Shown piece by piece: positions 1-8,705 of a DNA stretch of 64,000 nt; positions within the stretch are counted from its first letter, which is position 1; each line of letters starts with the position of its first letter. The notes under the pieces are model-generated. The model was not told the DNA's origin and did not search any database. It saw only the letters and a list, made by a program, of their open reading frames with translations. Both the position numbers and the translations under genes were made by a program. This DNA is from Streptomyces sp. NRRL WC-3605 (GTDB lineage: Bacteria; Actinomycetota; Actinomycetes; Streptomycetales; Streptomycetaceae). Location of the stretch: assembly GCF_001509795.1 (NCBI RefSeq), contig NZ_LLZN01000091.1, forward strand, positions 62,001-126,000, in the 5' to 3' direction.

Positions 1-786
1 GGACGAGGAACCGGAGTTGGGCTGCCGGTTCTTGCGCCACGACCGGTAGGAGCCGGTGGCGATGTCGTACTCGCCGCCGTCCGGGTTGAGGTCGGGCACG
101 ATCCAGATCTCCCGGCTGTTCACCAGGCCGGTGACGCGCGCGTCGCTCCCGTAACCGGACGTCAGTTCGCGCAGCAGGTAGAGCGCCATCTCCACGGTGA
201 GGTGCTCACGGGCGTGCTGGTGGTGCGTGAACAGCACCTCGGGCTCGGCCTCGTCGGTGCCCACGTTGTCGCTGATCTTGAGGGCGACGATGTCCCGGCC
301 CTGATAGGACGTGCCGATGACACGCCGGCTCACGAGGGACGGGTTGGCCGCGACGACCGTGTTGATCTCGGCCGTCATCTCCGCGTAGTTGTGATAGCGC
401 GAGTCGGCCGTGGGGAAGTCGTAGAGCCGTACGTCGCCGTCGCCGGCCGACCGGTCGGGGACCGCGCCGAGCGGGGTGACGTCGTAGCCGAGCGCCCTGA
501 GCTTCTTGATCTGGCCGGCGCGGCCGGAGACGACGACGCCGTGGTCGTCGGCGGCGTCCACGCTCACGCCGGTGCGCTGGAGTGCCGTGCGGTCGGCGGC
601 GGTCGCGTGCAGCCGGACCTCGTACTGACGGATGTCGTCGGCGGAGGGGGCCGCCTCGGCGGCGCTGTCGGCGGACGCGGAGACGGTGTCGGTGAGGGGT
701 GCCGCGAGGGCGAGCGAGAGCAGGGCGGCGAGTGCGGCCGCCCGTCTGCCGCCGCGCGCGCCCGGTCCGCGGGTGCGAAGTCGCAT
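1..786 (-). CDS. Secreted M14-family zinc carboxypeptidase (C-terminus beyond window)
   Basis: Metallocarboxypeptidase of the M14 (carboxypeptidase A/T-like) family, expected to be exported and to remove C-terminal residues from peptides. The gene reads leftwards and runs off the window, so only the first 262 residues are visible. The start at 786 is preceded by a good ribosome binding site (GAGGAG). Residues 1 to about 42 form a signal peptide: arginine-rich start, alanine/leucine core, ASA-type end. A propeptide-like segment follows. The HHQHAREH segment near residue 188 carries the HxxE zinc ligands. The later [11 protein letters not shown] stretch is typical of the family. The second zinc histidine and catalytic glutamate would lie outside the window. 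The family call is secure; substrate specificity is unknown. Confidence 0.9.
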   Translation of the reverse strand, partial: MRLRTRGPGARGGRRAAALAALLSLALAAPLTDTVSASADSAAEAAPSADDIRQYEVRLHATAADRTALQRTGVSVDAADDHGVVVSGRAGQIKKLRALGYDVTPLGAVPDRSAGDGDVRLYDFPTADSRYHNYAEMTAEINTVVAANPSLVSRRVIGTSYQGRDIVALKISDNVGTDEAEPEVLFTHHQHAREHLTVEMALYLLRELTSGYGSDARVTGLVNSREIWIVPDLNPDGGEYDIATGSYRSWRKNRQPNSGSSS

Positions 787-1129
787 GAAGTCTCCTCGGG
801 GGAGTGGGGGTGGGGTTCAGTGCGACGTACGACGTGGTGCGGGGGTGCGGGGCTCATGGTCGGGGTATGGCATGAACAGTTCAAGGGTGGAGAACCGGCC
901 TACGCCCGGAACAGGCCGAAAACGGGCCGCGCAGTGTACGCGTGCGCCATGCGCCCGGCGCGTTCCCGGGCGAAGTCCACCCGCCGGTGTGACCCCGGCG
1001 TGCGCGGCGGCGCGCGGCGCGGGAAGGGTGAGGGTCCGCGCAAGGGGGAGCGGGGGGAGCGACGGCGGCGGGGACCGGCGCACCCCCCGGCTCCCCCCGG
1101 CCTCCCCAGGACGTCAGGAGAGCCCGCCG
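787..1129. other. Divergent intergenic region, no gene seen
   Basis: 343 bases separate the divergent carboxypeptidase and MEDS-domain genes. Apart from the candidate promoter and palindrome at 856-884, I see only GC-rich sequence. Reading frames that cross it are shadows. The ribosome binding site of the right-hand gene (TCAGGAG) lies at 1114-1120. Confidence 0.6.
856..884 (-). promoter_or_regulatory. Candidate promoter with overlapping palindrome, upstream of the carboxypeptidase
   Basis: On the minus strand TTGAAC (879-884) is followed after 17 bases by GACCAT (856-861). This is a plausible housekeeping-type promoter that would give a leader of about 60 bases before the start at 786. The 11-base palindrome TGAACAGTTCA (873-883) overlaps the -35 element and could be an operator. 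Seen in sequence only; function is inferred. Confidence 0.35.
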
Positions 1130-2044
1130 ATGACCTCCGCCGCCGCACCCGGAGCCGGTCCGTTCGATCACCGCATGGCCGTCTTCGGCTCCGACGACGA
1201 GTTCCTGGCGCGGGCGCTCCCCTTCCTCGCCGAGGGACTCGCCGCCCGGCACGAACCGCCGCCCGTGGTCATCGCCGCCCCCGGCAACCTGGACCTGCTG
1301 CGCGACGCCCTCGGCCCCGCGGCCGGCGGCGTCGGACTCGTCCCGCACACCGAGTGGTACACGGGCTCCGCGGCCAACGCGATCGCCCGGGGCGCCGGTT
1401 ACCTCGCCGAGCACGCCGGCCCCGGCGGCCGTATCCACCTGCTGATGGAACCCGTGTGGGGCGGCCGGGCCGGGCGCTCGCCCCGCGAGACCGCCGAGTG
1501 GATACGCTACGAGGCCCTCGTCAACCTGCTGTTCGCGCCGCTCGCCACCACCGCCCTGTGCGCCTACGACACCCGGGTCGCCGGCGCCACCGTCGTCGCC
1601 GCGGCCCGCCGCACCCACCCCGACTGCGCGGTGTACGAGGACCCGCTGCGGATCGCCGCCGAACTGGACGCCGTACCGCTGCCCGCGCCGCCCGCCGCCG
1701 CCGACCGCATCCCCGGTCCGGCACCGGCCGACGGGGCCGTGCGCACCTGGGCCACCGTGCAGGGGCTGGCGCCGGCCGAGGCGGAGGTGTTCGCCACGGC
1801 CGTCGCCGAGGCGGCCGCGGCCCTCGGCCCCGTCGACCGGGTGCTCCTGTGGACCGACGGCCCGGCCTGCGTCGGCGAACTGCGGCCCGTGCGCCGCGTC
1901 GAGGACCCGCTGGCCGGATTCGTGCCACCGCCGGACGCGGCCTCCGGGCAGGGACGGGGCCTGTGGTTCGCCCGCCAGGTGTGCGCCTACGTGGACGTCC
2001 GCGACGAACCGGGCGGGACGAGTGTCCGGCTCCAGCACGGCTGA
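1130..2044 (+). CDS. MEDS-domain sensor protein with degenerate ATPase-like tail
   Basis: Cytoplasmic protein of 304 residues. Residues 15 to about 165 match the MEDS (DcmR sensory) domain as found in streptomycete regulators, for example the phrases HRMAVFGSDDEFLARALPFL and LLMEPVWGGR. The C-terminal 100 residues resemble a histidine-kinase-like ATPase fold of the anti-sigma type, with GRGLWFARQV in place of the usual G2 box, but the N-box is not clear, so ATP binding is doubtful. The start at 1130 has GTCAGGAG nine bases upstream; longer readings begin in non-coding sequence. The protein stands alone in its transcription unit. A role as a regulatory partner in sigma-factor signalling is inferred from domain order only. 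Confidence 0.75.
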   Translation: MTSAAAPGAGPFDHRMAVFGSDDEFLARALPFLAEGLAARHEPPPVVIAAPGNLDLLRDALGPAAGGVGLVPHTEWYTGSAANAIARGAGYLAEHAGPGGRIHLLMEPVWGGRAGRSPRETAEWIRYEALVNLLFAPLATTALCAYDTRVAGATVVAAARRTHPDCAVYEDPLRIAAELDAVPLPAPPAAADRIPGPAPADGAVRTWATVQGLAPAEAEVFATAVAEAAAALGPVDRVLLWTDGPACVGELRPVRRVEDPLAGFVPPPDAASGQGRGLWFARQVCAYVDVRDEPGGTSVRLQHG

Positions 2045-2134
2045 GCGGGGCCCGGTGGCGCCCGTGCGGACATCGGGTGCAGATCGCGGCACGCCCTCTT
2101 GTCGGCCCGGCGCCCGTGCGCTTACTTGACCTGC

Positions 2135-3454
2135 ATGGCGGACACCACGGGAAGCACAGAGGCATCACCGGTCGGCGCGGCGGACTCCCGCCCCCGTAAG
2201 TCCAGTTGGCGGTACATCGGGCCCGGCATCGTCGTCGCCGCCACCGGTGTCGGCGCCGGCGACCTGGTCGCCACGCTCATCGCGGGCAGCAACTTCGGCT
2301 ACACCCTGCTGTGGGCCGCGATCATCGGCTGCCTGGTCAAGATCTCCCTCGCCGAGGCCGCCGGACGCTGGCACCTGTCCACCGGCCGCACCCTCTTCGA
2401 CGGCTGGGCCTCCCTGGGCCGCTGGACCACCTGGTTCTTCGCCGCGTACGTCGTGGTCTGGGGCTTCGTCTACGGGGCGGCGGCGATGTCGTCGAGCGCC
2501 CTGCCCCTGCAGGCGCTGTTCCCGGACGTGATGGACCTGGAGTGGTGGGCGATCGCCTGCGGCCTGACCGGCCTGGTGTTCGTCTGGTTCAACAAGTACG
2601 CGGTGTTCGAGAAGGTCATGACCGTCCTGGTGGGCGTCATGTTCGTCGTCACCGTCTACCTGGCCGTCCGCGTGGCGCCGAACCTCGGGGACGCCTTCGC
2701 GGGCCTGCTGCCCGTCCTGCCCGACGAGAAGGACTCGATCCTCAACACCCTCGGCCTGATCGGGGGTGTCGGCGGCACCATCACGCTGGCCGCGTACGGC
2801 TACTGGGTCAACGCCAAGGGCTGGACGGACACCGGCTGGATGAAGGTGATGCGGCTCGACAACCGCGTCGCCTACCTCACCACCGGCATCTTCGTCGTCG
2901 CGATGCTCTTCGTCGGCGCGGAACTGCTGCACTCGGCGAACGTGGCCATCGCGAGCGGCGACAAGGGGCTGCTCCAGCTCGGCGACATCCTGGAGGACGA
3001 GTACGGCACGGCCACCGCCAAGTTCTTCCTGATCGGCTTCTTCGCCACCTCCTACACCTCCCTCATCGGCGTCTGGCACGGCGTGAGCCTGATGTTCGCG
3101 GACTTCGTCGCCCGCTACCAGGGAGAGGGTGCGCAGAAGGCCGAGAAGGTCGCCTCCGGCGCCCGCGAACGCTCCTGGCCGTTCCGCGCGTACCTGCTGT
3201 GGCTGACCTTCCCGCCCATCGTCCTGCTGTTCCAGGGTCAGCCCTTCCGCCTGATCATCCTCTACGGCGTGCTGGGCGCGGCCTTCCTGCCGTTCCTCGC
3301 GGGCACCCTGCTCTGGCTGCTCAACTCGGCCCGTACCCCCGCCCCCTGGCGCAACGGCGCCCTCAGCAACGCCATGCTGACGATCGCCGGACTGCTGTTC
3401 CTGGTCCTGTGCGTCAAGCAGATCTGGGACCAGCCGTGGGCCGACTTCTTCTAG
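2135..3454 (+). CDS. Nramp-related divalent metal transporter with non-canonical metal motifs
   Basis: Integral membrane protein of 439 residues with about eleven hydrophobic helices, similar overall to Nramp (Mn/Fe) transporters. Helix 1 begins GPGIVVAATGVGAGDL, so the canonical DPGN metal motif is replaced by GAGD. In the region of helix 6, where Nramps carry an MPH-type motif with a metal-binding methionine, the sequence reads TITLAAYGYWVNAKGW with neither the methionine nor the histidine. It therefore belongs to a divergent Nramp-related branch, and its substrate may not be manganese or iron. The start at 2135 (MADTTGSTE) fits better than the upstream ATG-frame extension. The neighbours give no metabolic clue. 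Confidence 0.8.
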   Translation: MADTTGSTEASPVGAADSRPRKSSWRYIGPGIVVAATGVGAGDLVATLIAGSNFGYTLLWAAIIGCLVKISLAEAAGRWHLSTGRTLFDGWASLGRWTTWFFAAYVVVWGFVYGAAAMSSSALPLQALFPDVMDLEWWAIACGLTGLVFVWFNKYAVFEKVMTVLVGVMFVVTVYLAVRVAPNLGDAFAGLLPVLPDEKDSILNTLGLIGGVGGTITLAAYGYWVNAKGWTDTGWMKVMRLDNRVAYLTTGIFVVAMLFVGAELLHSANVAIASGDKGLLQLGDILEDEYGTATAKFFLIGFFATSYTSLIGVWHGVSLMFADFVARYQGEGAQKAEKVASGARERSWPFRAYLLWLTFPPIVLLFQGQPFRLIILYGVLGAAFLPFLAGTLLWLLNSARTPAPWRNGALSNAMLTIAGLLFLVLCVKQIWDQPWADFF

Positions 3455-3461
3455 CGGTCTT

Positions 3462-4688
3462 TCAGCGATACCGGTCCCACTCCGGGCTCAGGGCGATCTT
3501 CCGCAGCTGTGCCTTGGTCAGGACCGGCGCCGTGCGGCTGGGGGCGTCCTGCTGGGTCGGCGCGTTGAGGGCGCTGACGGTGACCCGGAAGCCGTCCGTG
3601 CGCAGGGAGTCCACCGTCCACATCACGGCACCGGGCACGCCCTTGTCGCCGGCGTTCTCGCGGACGTTCACCAGCGTCCCGTCCGGCAGCGTCTCGGACC
3701 CCTCCCCGAACAGTTCCCCGGCCACGTCGCCCATGTTCTGCTGGACGTCGACCTGCACATAGCCGCGGCCCCCGCCGTCGTCCAGGACGAGGAACGAGTA
3801 GTCCTCGCCGCGCTCCACGACCTTCGCCTTCCGGGGCAGCAGGGCCGCGAGCGTGTCCAGCACCGAGTCCACGGACGGCCCGGCGGGCGGCTCCGCCCCC
3901 TCCACCGGGTCCTCGGGCAGCGAGTCGACGTAGCCGCGCCACACGCGTGCCGTCACCAGCTTCTTCAACCGGGCCGTGGACAGCGGGGGTTCGGGCCGGG
4001 TCACCGGGGCGTCCTTCTCGGCCGCGGAGTTCAGCTCGGTGACGAACACATGCTGCCCGGCCGGGGTCACCAGGTCGGCCGACCACAGCTTGGTCTTCGC
4101 GCGCCGGTCGCCGTACACGTACCCCTGGAACAGCTTCAGCAGTGAGCCGTCGGGCAGCTCGGTGGAGACGCACGCGTCGTGCCGCACCAGCGTCCGGTCG
4201 GGGCAGTCGACCGTCTGGCGGGCGTGCTGCCCGCCGAACGCGATGCGGTCCAGTCCGACGACGACCGCCGCGGCCCCCTCGCCGTCGTCGAACACGAGAC
4301 GCGCGTACGGCGCCGGCGCTCCGTCCGCCCCTCCCTTGGCCTCCTGCCCGCTCACCTCGCCCTCGGGCAGCATCTTCTCCAGCGACTCGATCAGCTCCCG
4401 CCCGGTGACGGGTGCCAGCGGTGCCTGCGCCGAGGGCCGTCCGGTCGTGCCGGGCCGGGGCGCGGTGCCGTCGTCCCAGGGGGTGAGCAGCGCCCCGCCG
4501 ACCCCGGCCAGCGCGACCCCGGCTACCCCGCCGAGGACCGCCGTACGGCGCCGCAGCCGCTGCCGTCGGCCCCGGGCGAGCCCCCCGTCGACGAGGGCCG
4601 TGCGGTCGGCCGTGAAGTGGTCGCCGGCGTCGCGCAGGGCGAGCCCGAGCCGGGTCTCGAAGGGGTCCTGGTCGTGTTCCACGGGCAT
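3462..4688 (-). CDS. Membrane-anchored protein paired with a SigE-family sigma factor, putative anti-sigma
   Basis: Protein of 408 residues encoded 61 bases downstream of, and in line with, the sigma factor gene. The N-terminal 45 residues are charged and probably cytoplasmic. One hydrophobic helix follows at about residues 48-66. The remaining 340 residues form an extracytoplasmic part with no family I recognise; it seems to contain two related halves, each with a LPDGTLV/LPDGSLL-like phrase. The gene order (sigma factor, then a one-pass membrane protein) is the usual one for ECF-type sigma/anti-sigma pairs, but no ZAS zinc motif (HxxxCxxC) is visible. An anti-sigma role is inference. Confidence 0.7.
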   Translation of the reverse strand: MPVEHDQDPFETRLGLALRDAGDHFTADRTALVDGGLARGRRQRLRRRTAVLGGVAGVALAGVGGALLTPWDDGTAPRPGTTGRPSAQAPLAPVTGRELIESLEKMLPEGEVSGQEAKGGADGAPAPYARLVFDDGEGAAAVVVGLDRIAFGGQHARQTVDCPDRTLVRHDACVSTELPDGSLLKLFQGYVYGDRRAKTKLWSADLVTPAGQHVFVTELNSAAEKDAPVTRPEPPLSTARLKKLVTARVWRGYVDSLPEDPVEGAEPPAGPSVDSVLDTLAALLPRKAKVVERGEDYSFLVLDDGGGRGYVQVDVQQNMGDVAGELFGEGSETLPDGTLVNVRENAGDKGVPGAVMWTVDSLRTDGFRVTVSALNAPTQQDAPSRTAPVLTKAQLRKIALSPEWDRYR

Positions 4689-4749
4689 GGCGGATCCACC
4701 GTTCTCAGAAGGATCAGAGGGATCGGAAGGAAGGGGGCGGGCGTCGGGG

Positions 4750-5265
4750 TCAGGGTGTGGCGTACTCGCCGAGTTCCTCGCCGAGGAGTTCGCGCAGCCT
4801 GCCGAGCGCCCGGGTGCACCGGGTGCGCACGGCGGCCGAGCTGGCGTTCATGACGTCGGCGGTCTCCTCGACCGAGCGGTCCTCCCAGTAGCGCAGCACG
4901 ACGACCGCCCGGTCCTTGGTGGGCAGCCGGGCCAGCGCCTGGAGCAGGGTCAGCCGCAGCGGAAGGTCGCCGTGGCCGCCGTCGGCGGCGGCGCGGTCGG
5001 GGATCGTGTCCGTGGCCCGCTCGGTGCTGCTGCGCCGCCGCTGGTGGGCGAGGAAGACGCGGGTGAGGACGGTCTGCGCGTAAGCGGCCGGGTTGTCCAC
5101 CCGGGAGATCCGCCCCCAGCGGACGTAGATCCGGCCGAGTGCCTCCTGCACGAGGTCCTCGGCGAGATGCGTGTCCCCGGCCGTCAGCAGACAGGCCGAG
5201 CGGTACAGATGCCCGGCCCTGGCCGCCGCGAACCGCGCGTACTCGTCCGCGCGCGGCTGTCTCAT
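4750..5265 (-). CDS. SigE-family RNA polymerase sigma-70 factor (ECF type)
   Basis: ECF-type sigma factor of 171 residues. Region 2 covers roughly residues 8-75 (YRSACLLTAGDTHLAEDLVQEAL) and region 4 residues 105-160 (ALARLPTKDRAVVVLRYWEDRS, then a helix-turn-helix with SAAVRTRCTRALGRL). This is the streptomycete SigE-family subgroup rather than the classical envelope-stress SigE. It starts at 5265 behind a GGGG-rich ribosome binding site. The next gene downstream encodes a one-pass membrane protein that may act as its anti-sigma. A TGAAAC element at 5328-5333 (minus strand) could be part of its own promoter. The regulon is unknown. Confidence 0.9.
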   Translation of the reverse strand: MRQPRADEYARFAAARAGHLYRSACLLTAGDTHLAEDLVQEALGRIYVRWGRISRVDNPAAYAQTVLTRVFLAHQRRRSSTERATDTIPDRAAADGGHGDLPLRLTLLQALARLPTKDRAVVVLRYWEDRSVEETADVMNASSAAVRTRCTRALGRLRELLGEELGEYATP

Positions 5266-5327
5266 ACGTCCCCCTGTGGCTGTGCGGTGAGGCCCTCACC
5301 TCACCGATGCGGTGGGACGGGGAGAAT

Positions 5328-5333
5328 GTTTCA
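5328..5333 (-). promoter_or_regulatory. Candidate ECF-type -35 element (TGAAAC) before the sigma factor
   Basis: TGAAAC read on the minus strand lies about 60 bases upstream of the sigma factor start. Many ECF sigma factors use similar -35 elements and regulate themselves. No convincing -10 element was assigned, so this is only a hint. Confidence 0.2.
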
Positions 5334-5389
5334 CCGCAGCACCCGGAAGTCTGCCGGGTATCCCGCGAGGACGAGGACCAGGACCCCCG

Positions 5390-5827
5390 ATGAGCGAGCA
5401 GCCACCCGCACCCGGACCGGGCTTCGGCCCGCCCCCGCCGCAGTACACGCCGCACCAGGCGCCCGCGCCACCGCCGTACGCCCCCGCGCAGCCGGGGTAC
5501 GGGCCCGTGCCGCCACAGCCGCAGCCACAGCCGGGCATGCCGGCCGCCGGTCCGGAGTTCCTGGCCGTCGACAAGCGCAACGCGGTCGTCGTGGACGCCT
5601 CCGGTGTGGTCTTCGAGATGTACGGCCTGTCCGTCGAGTTCCGCTGGCCGGAGATCCGCAGCGTGCACTACCAGGCGAGCCCGAACGGCAAGGCGCTGAT
5701 GGTGGCCGTGATCCACCAGGACGGCCGGTTCTACGAGTGTGTGGTGGAGGCCAAGCCCCGGGCCAGGCTGCAGGAGTGGTTCCCGCAGCTGGCCTGGGTG
5801 CTCGGCCACTACCGTCCGGCGGGGTGA
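5390..5827 (+). CDS. Small protein with proline-rich N-terminus and conserved C-terminal domain
   Basis: Protein of 145 residues. The first 60 residues are low-complexity, made of P, A, Q, G and Y, as seen in many actinobacterial proteins with disordered N-termini. Residues 62-145 form a compact domain (FLAVDKRNAVVVDASGVVFE to the C-terminal LGHYRPAG) that I cannot assign to a named family. No membrane segment or signal peptide is present. The start at 5390 (MSEQPPAPG) has a GAGGACGAGGA ribosome binding site. It is divergent from the sigma factor gene and convergent with the chitinase gene, whose 3' end lies seven bases away. Confidence 0.75.
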   Translation: MSEQPPAPGPGFGPPPPQYTPHQAPAPPPYAPAQPGYGPVPPQPQPQPGMPAAGPEFLAVDKRNAVVVDASGVVFEMYGLSVEFRWPEIRSVHYQASPNGKALMVAVIHQDGRFYECVVEAKPRARLQEWFPQLAWVLGHYRPAG

Positions 5828-5834
5828 GACCTCC

Positions 5835-7538
5835 CTACGGGAGGGAGTGGACGTGCGGGCCCACCGCGTTGGACCAGGCGTTGCCCGCGGTGGCGTCCCA
5901 GTTGGTCGACCAGGTCATCGCGCCCCGCAGGTCCGGGTAGGTCCGCGAGGGCTTGAACGTGCCGCAGTTGGTGCCCTTGGCGAGGCAGTCCAGCGCGTTG
6001 TTGACGACCGTCGGCGACACGTACCCGCTGCCCGCGCCCCGGGTGGAGGCGGGAAGCCCCAGGCCGACCTGGGAGGGGGCCAGACCGCCCTCCAGCTGGA
6101 TGCAGGCGAGCGCGGTGAGGAAGTCCACCGAGCCCTGGCTGTACACCTTGCCGTCGCAGCCCAGCATCGAACCGCTGTTGTAGTACTGCATGTTGACGAC
6201 GGTGAGGATGTCCTTGATGTTCAGCGCCGTCTGGAAGTAGGTGTTGGAAGTCGACTGCATGTCGATGGTCTGCGGAGCCATAGTGATGATCAGCGACGAG
6301 CCGGCCTTCGCCGACAGGGACCGCAGGGCCTGCGTCATGTAGGTGGCGTTGAGGCCGTTCTCCAGGTCGATGTCGACGCCGTCGAAGCCGTACTCCTGCA
6401 TCAGCGCGTACACCGAGTTCGCGAAGTTCGCCGCCGAGGCGGAGTCGTTCACGGCCACCGTGCCGCGCTCGCCGCCGACCGAGACGATGACCTTCTTCCC
6501 GGCGGCCTGCTTGGCCCGGACGTCGGCCTTGAACTGGGCGACGGTGTATCCGCCGAGCCCGGCCGAGTCCAGGTTGAAGGTGACCGCGCCCGGCGTGCCC
6601 GTCGCGTCGGCGAAGGCGACGGCGATGATGTCGTACTGGGACGGCACGTCGGCCAGCTTCTGCACCGTGGCGCCGTTGTTGAAGTTCTGCCAGTAGCCGG
6701 TCACCGCGTGCTTGGGCAGGGAGGGGCCCGTCGGGGTCGCCGTGGTCGTCCCCGTCACGGCCGCCGACTTCGCCGACTCACCGGCCGCGTTGGTGGCGGT
6801 GACCTGGAAGGTGTACGACGTGGAGGCCGCGAGGCCGGTGACCGTCGCCGAGGTGCCGCCGACCGCCGTCACCTTGGTGCCGTTGCGGTAGACGTTGTAG
6901 CCGGTGGCGCCGGAGACCGTGTTCCAGGCCAGCGAGACGGAGGAGGAGGTGCGGCCCGAGACGCTGAGCCCGCCCGGGACGCCGGGGACCGTCGGAGCGG
7001 GGTCGGTGCCCCCGCCGCCGTCCGGCCCGAACACGGAGATGTCGTCGGCGAAGTACGCCGCCTGGCCGTACCAGCCGTGGGTGTAGACCGTCACCGCGCT
7101 GGTGGAGCCGCCGGTGGTGAAGGTCGTCGAGAGCTGCTTCCAGGACGCCGAGTCCGGGGTCCAGGTCGACACGTCGGTGGTGCCGGTACCCGTGACGCCC
7201 AGGTAGGTGTAGCCGCCCTGGACCCACGCGCTCAGCGTGTAGGTGGAGTTGGGCTTCACCGCCACGGTCTGCGAGCACCGGGCGTTGTCCTGCCCGGCCG
7301 GTGTCGCCTTCAGCGCGGACGCGCCGCCGTGCACCGGTGAGGAGACCGTCGTGCCGCTGCCCGCGGTACAGGTCCAGTTGGTCAGGCCGGACTCGAAGCC
7401 GGCGTTCCTCGCGTTGTTGACGTCCGCCGCGGACGCCTGGCCGGCGCCCAGGAAGGTCAGGGAGAGGGCGGAGGCGGCGAGAGCCGCACAGAGGCGCGCC
7501 GCCCGTCCGGGGAAGCCCCGGGATCTGTTAGTGAACAT
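5835..7538 (-). CDS. Secreted GH18 chitinase with carbohydrate-binding and fibronectin III modules
   Basis: Exported endo-acting chitinase of 567 residues. Residues 1-38 are a signal peptide ending GQASA. Residues 40-170 look like a beta-sandwich carbohydrate-binding module (NAGFESGLTNWTC to YFADDISV). Residues 182-268 form a fibronectin type III domain. The GH18 catalytic barrel occupies 278-567 and carries the intact DGVDIDLE motif whose glutamate is the catalytic acid. MQYYNS near residue 450 is also typical. Only one start fits the signal peptide; no good ribosome binding site precedes it. A DasR-type operator sits directly upstream, so control by N-acetylglucosamine availability is likely. 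The 3' end is convergent with the preceding gene. Confidence 0.93.
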   Translation of the reverse strand: MFTNRSRGFPGRAARLCAALAASALSLTFLGAGQASAADVNNARNAGFESGLTNWTCTAGSGTTVSSPVHGGASALKATPAGQDNARCSQTVAVKPNSTYTLSAWVQGGYTYLGVTGTGTTDVSTWTPDSASWKQLSTTFTTGGSTSAVTVYTHGWYGQAAYFADDISVFGPDGGGGTDPAPTVPGVPGGLSVSGRTSSSVSLAWNTVSGATGYNVYRNGTKVTAVGGTSATVTGLAASTSYTFQVTATNAAGESAKSAAVTGTTTATPTGPSLPKHAVTGYWQNFNNGATVQKLADVPSQYDIIAVAFADATGTPGAVTFNLDSAGLGGYTVAQFKADVRAKQAAGKKVIVSVGGERGTVAVNDSASAANFANSVYALMQEYGFDGVDIDLENGLNATYMTQALRSLSAKAGSSLIITMAPQTIDMQSTSNTYFQTALNIKDILTVVNMQYYNSGSMLGCDGKVYSQGSVDFLTALACIQLEGGLAPSQVGLGLPASTRGAGSGYVSPTVVNNALDCLAKGTNCGTFKPSRTYPDLRGAMTWSTNWDATAGNAWSNAVGPHVHSLP

Positions 7539-7548
7539 GCCAAAACAA

Positions 7549-7564
7549 GGTGGTCCAGACCAAT
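7549..7564. promoter_or_regulatory. DasR-responsive element (dre) upstream of the chitinase gene
   Basis: The perfect palindrome TGGTCCAGACCA lies at 7551-7562 inside a 16-base match to the published dre consensus, which centres on TGGTCTAGACCA. It is only about ten bases from the chitinase start at 7538, placing it between a TTGACA element (7570-7575 on the minus strand) and the start codon. DasR represses chitin-utilisation genes in Streptomyces and is released by glucosamine-6-phosphate. Similar boxes are known before streptomycete chitinase genes. Confidence 0.8.
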
Positions 7565-7782
7565 CAAACTGTCAAGAGGTTCCGGTCGTGGAGACTTTGT
7601 GCGCACGACCTGCCCCGTTTTGACGGGAGTTGGGGGTGGACAGTTATCTCCCGGCTGCGGAAACGCTGTTCTCCGGTCATCGAGCCGTGGATACAGTGCA
7701 GGGACAGTCACGCAACGAAGTCGTCCCGGTGCACCGGAGTGACACGAGCGCCGGGGCCGGGCGGGGAGACGGGGAGCGACGC

Positions 7783-8625
7783 GTGCCAACTGCCATTGCC
7801 GTGACCAGTGCCGACATGGCGCTGCCGGCGCAGGACGAGCGGACCGTGCCCGCCGTGGTGCTCCCGGACCTCGAACGGGAGCCGCTGGAGCGGTCGCTGG
7901 CGCACCTGCAGTCCCTGACCGACCAGCACGGCCATGTGATCGTGGTCTGCTCCCAGGCCGCCTCCCGGCGCGCCCGGCAGCGGCTGCACACCGTACGGTC
8001 CCTGCTGGAGAGCGACCGCATCGCCGTCTTCGAACCCGCGCTGCCGCCGCTCGCGCTCGCCGTCCTCGCCCGCCAGCTGCGGCAGCTCGCCTCCTGCGAC
8101 CTGAGCCCCGGCATCCTCGCCTCGGCCGGCCGGCTGCTCACCCACTACCTGCACGCGGGCGCGCTCCTCGGCTCCGTCGCCAAGCTCGACCGCGTCCCCG
8201 TCGACCTCGGCTCGCACGCCCGGTCCTGGATGCCCGGCAGCCAGTTCGGCGTCCTCGCCCACCCGTCGCCCCAGCTCGTCCGGGCCGCCCCCGGAGTCAC
8301 CCTGCCGGGACCGGAGTTCGGCACCTCGATGCTGGTCGCCCAGGGACAGCTCCAGTCGGACTGGGTCGCCGGCACGCTGGCCCCGTCCTGGCGCGCCCAG
8401 GGCCTGCGCGAGGTGGTGCTGCCCGCCGAGTCGGTCCCGTGGTGGGGGACGGCCAAGCTGATCGAGTTCTGCGCCTTCCTGCCCGACCTGCCGGTCCTCT
8501 ATCAGCTCGTCGGTTCCGTACGGCAGAGCTCCTGCCACTGGTGCGGCATCGACGTCATCGGCGACCGCTGCGTCTTCTGCTCCGCCACCCCGCCCGCCCA
8601 CGTGCAGCCCGCCCGCGCAGGCTGA
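7783..8625 (+). CDS. Tad-locus leading protein with C-terminal zinc ribbon, function unknown
   Basis: Protein of 280 residues, first gene of the pilus cluster. The GTG at 7783 is chosen because GGGGAG stands six bases upstream; earlier in-frame starts lie in non-coding sequence. No membrane segment is evident. The body holds a Rossmann-like stretch (HGHVIVVCSQAASRRARQRL). The C-terminus has two CxxC pairs, CHWC and CVFC, about nine residues apart, which should bind one zinc ion. It lies 80 bases before cpaB and is co-directional with it. I do not recognise a named family; association with Flp pilus genes suggests an assembly or regulatory accessory. Function is not established. Confidence 0.8.
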   Translation: MPTAIAVTSADMALPAQDERTVPAVVLPDLEREPLERSLAHLQSLTDQHGHVIVVCSQAASRRARQRLHTVRSLLESDRIAVFEPALPPLALAVLARQLRQLASCDLSPGILASAGRLLTHYLHAGALLGSVAKLDRVPVDLGSHARSWMPGSQFGVLAHPSPQLVRAAPGVTLPGPEFGTSMLVAQGQLQSDWVAGTLAPSWRAQGLREVVLPAESVPWWGTAKLIEFCAFLPDLPVLYQLVGSVRQSSCHWCGIDVIGDRCVFCSATPPAHVQPARAG

Positions 8626-8705
8626 CCGGACCGGGCCCGGCCCCGGCCCCGGCCGGGTCCCACCGACCGCCCCCGACCGATTCCCCCAATGAGGTTGCAC
8701 GGTTC

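Noticed and set aside
202..2199. 665-codon plus-strand frame over the left end
   Set aside because: It is antisense to the carboxypeptidase and out of frame with the MEDS gene; its composition is arginine-rich noise.
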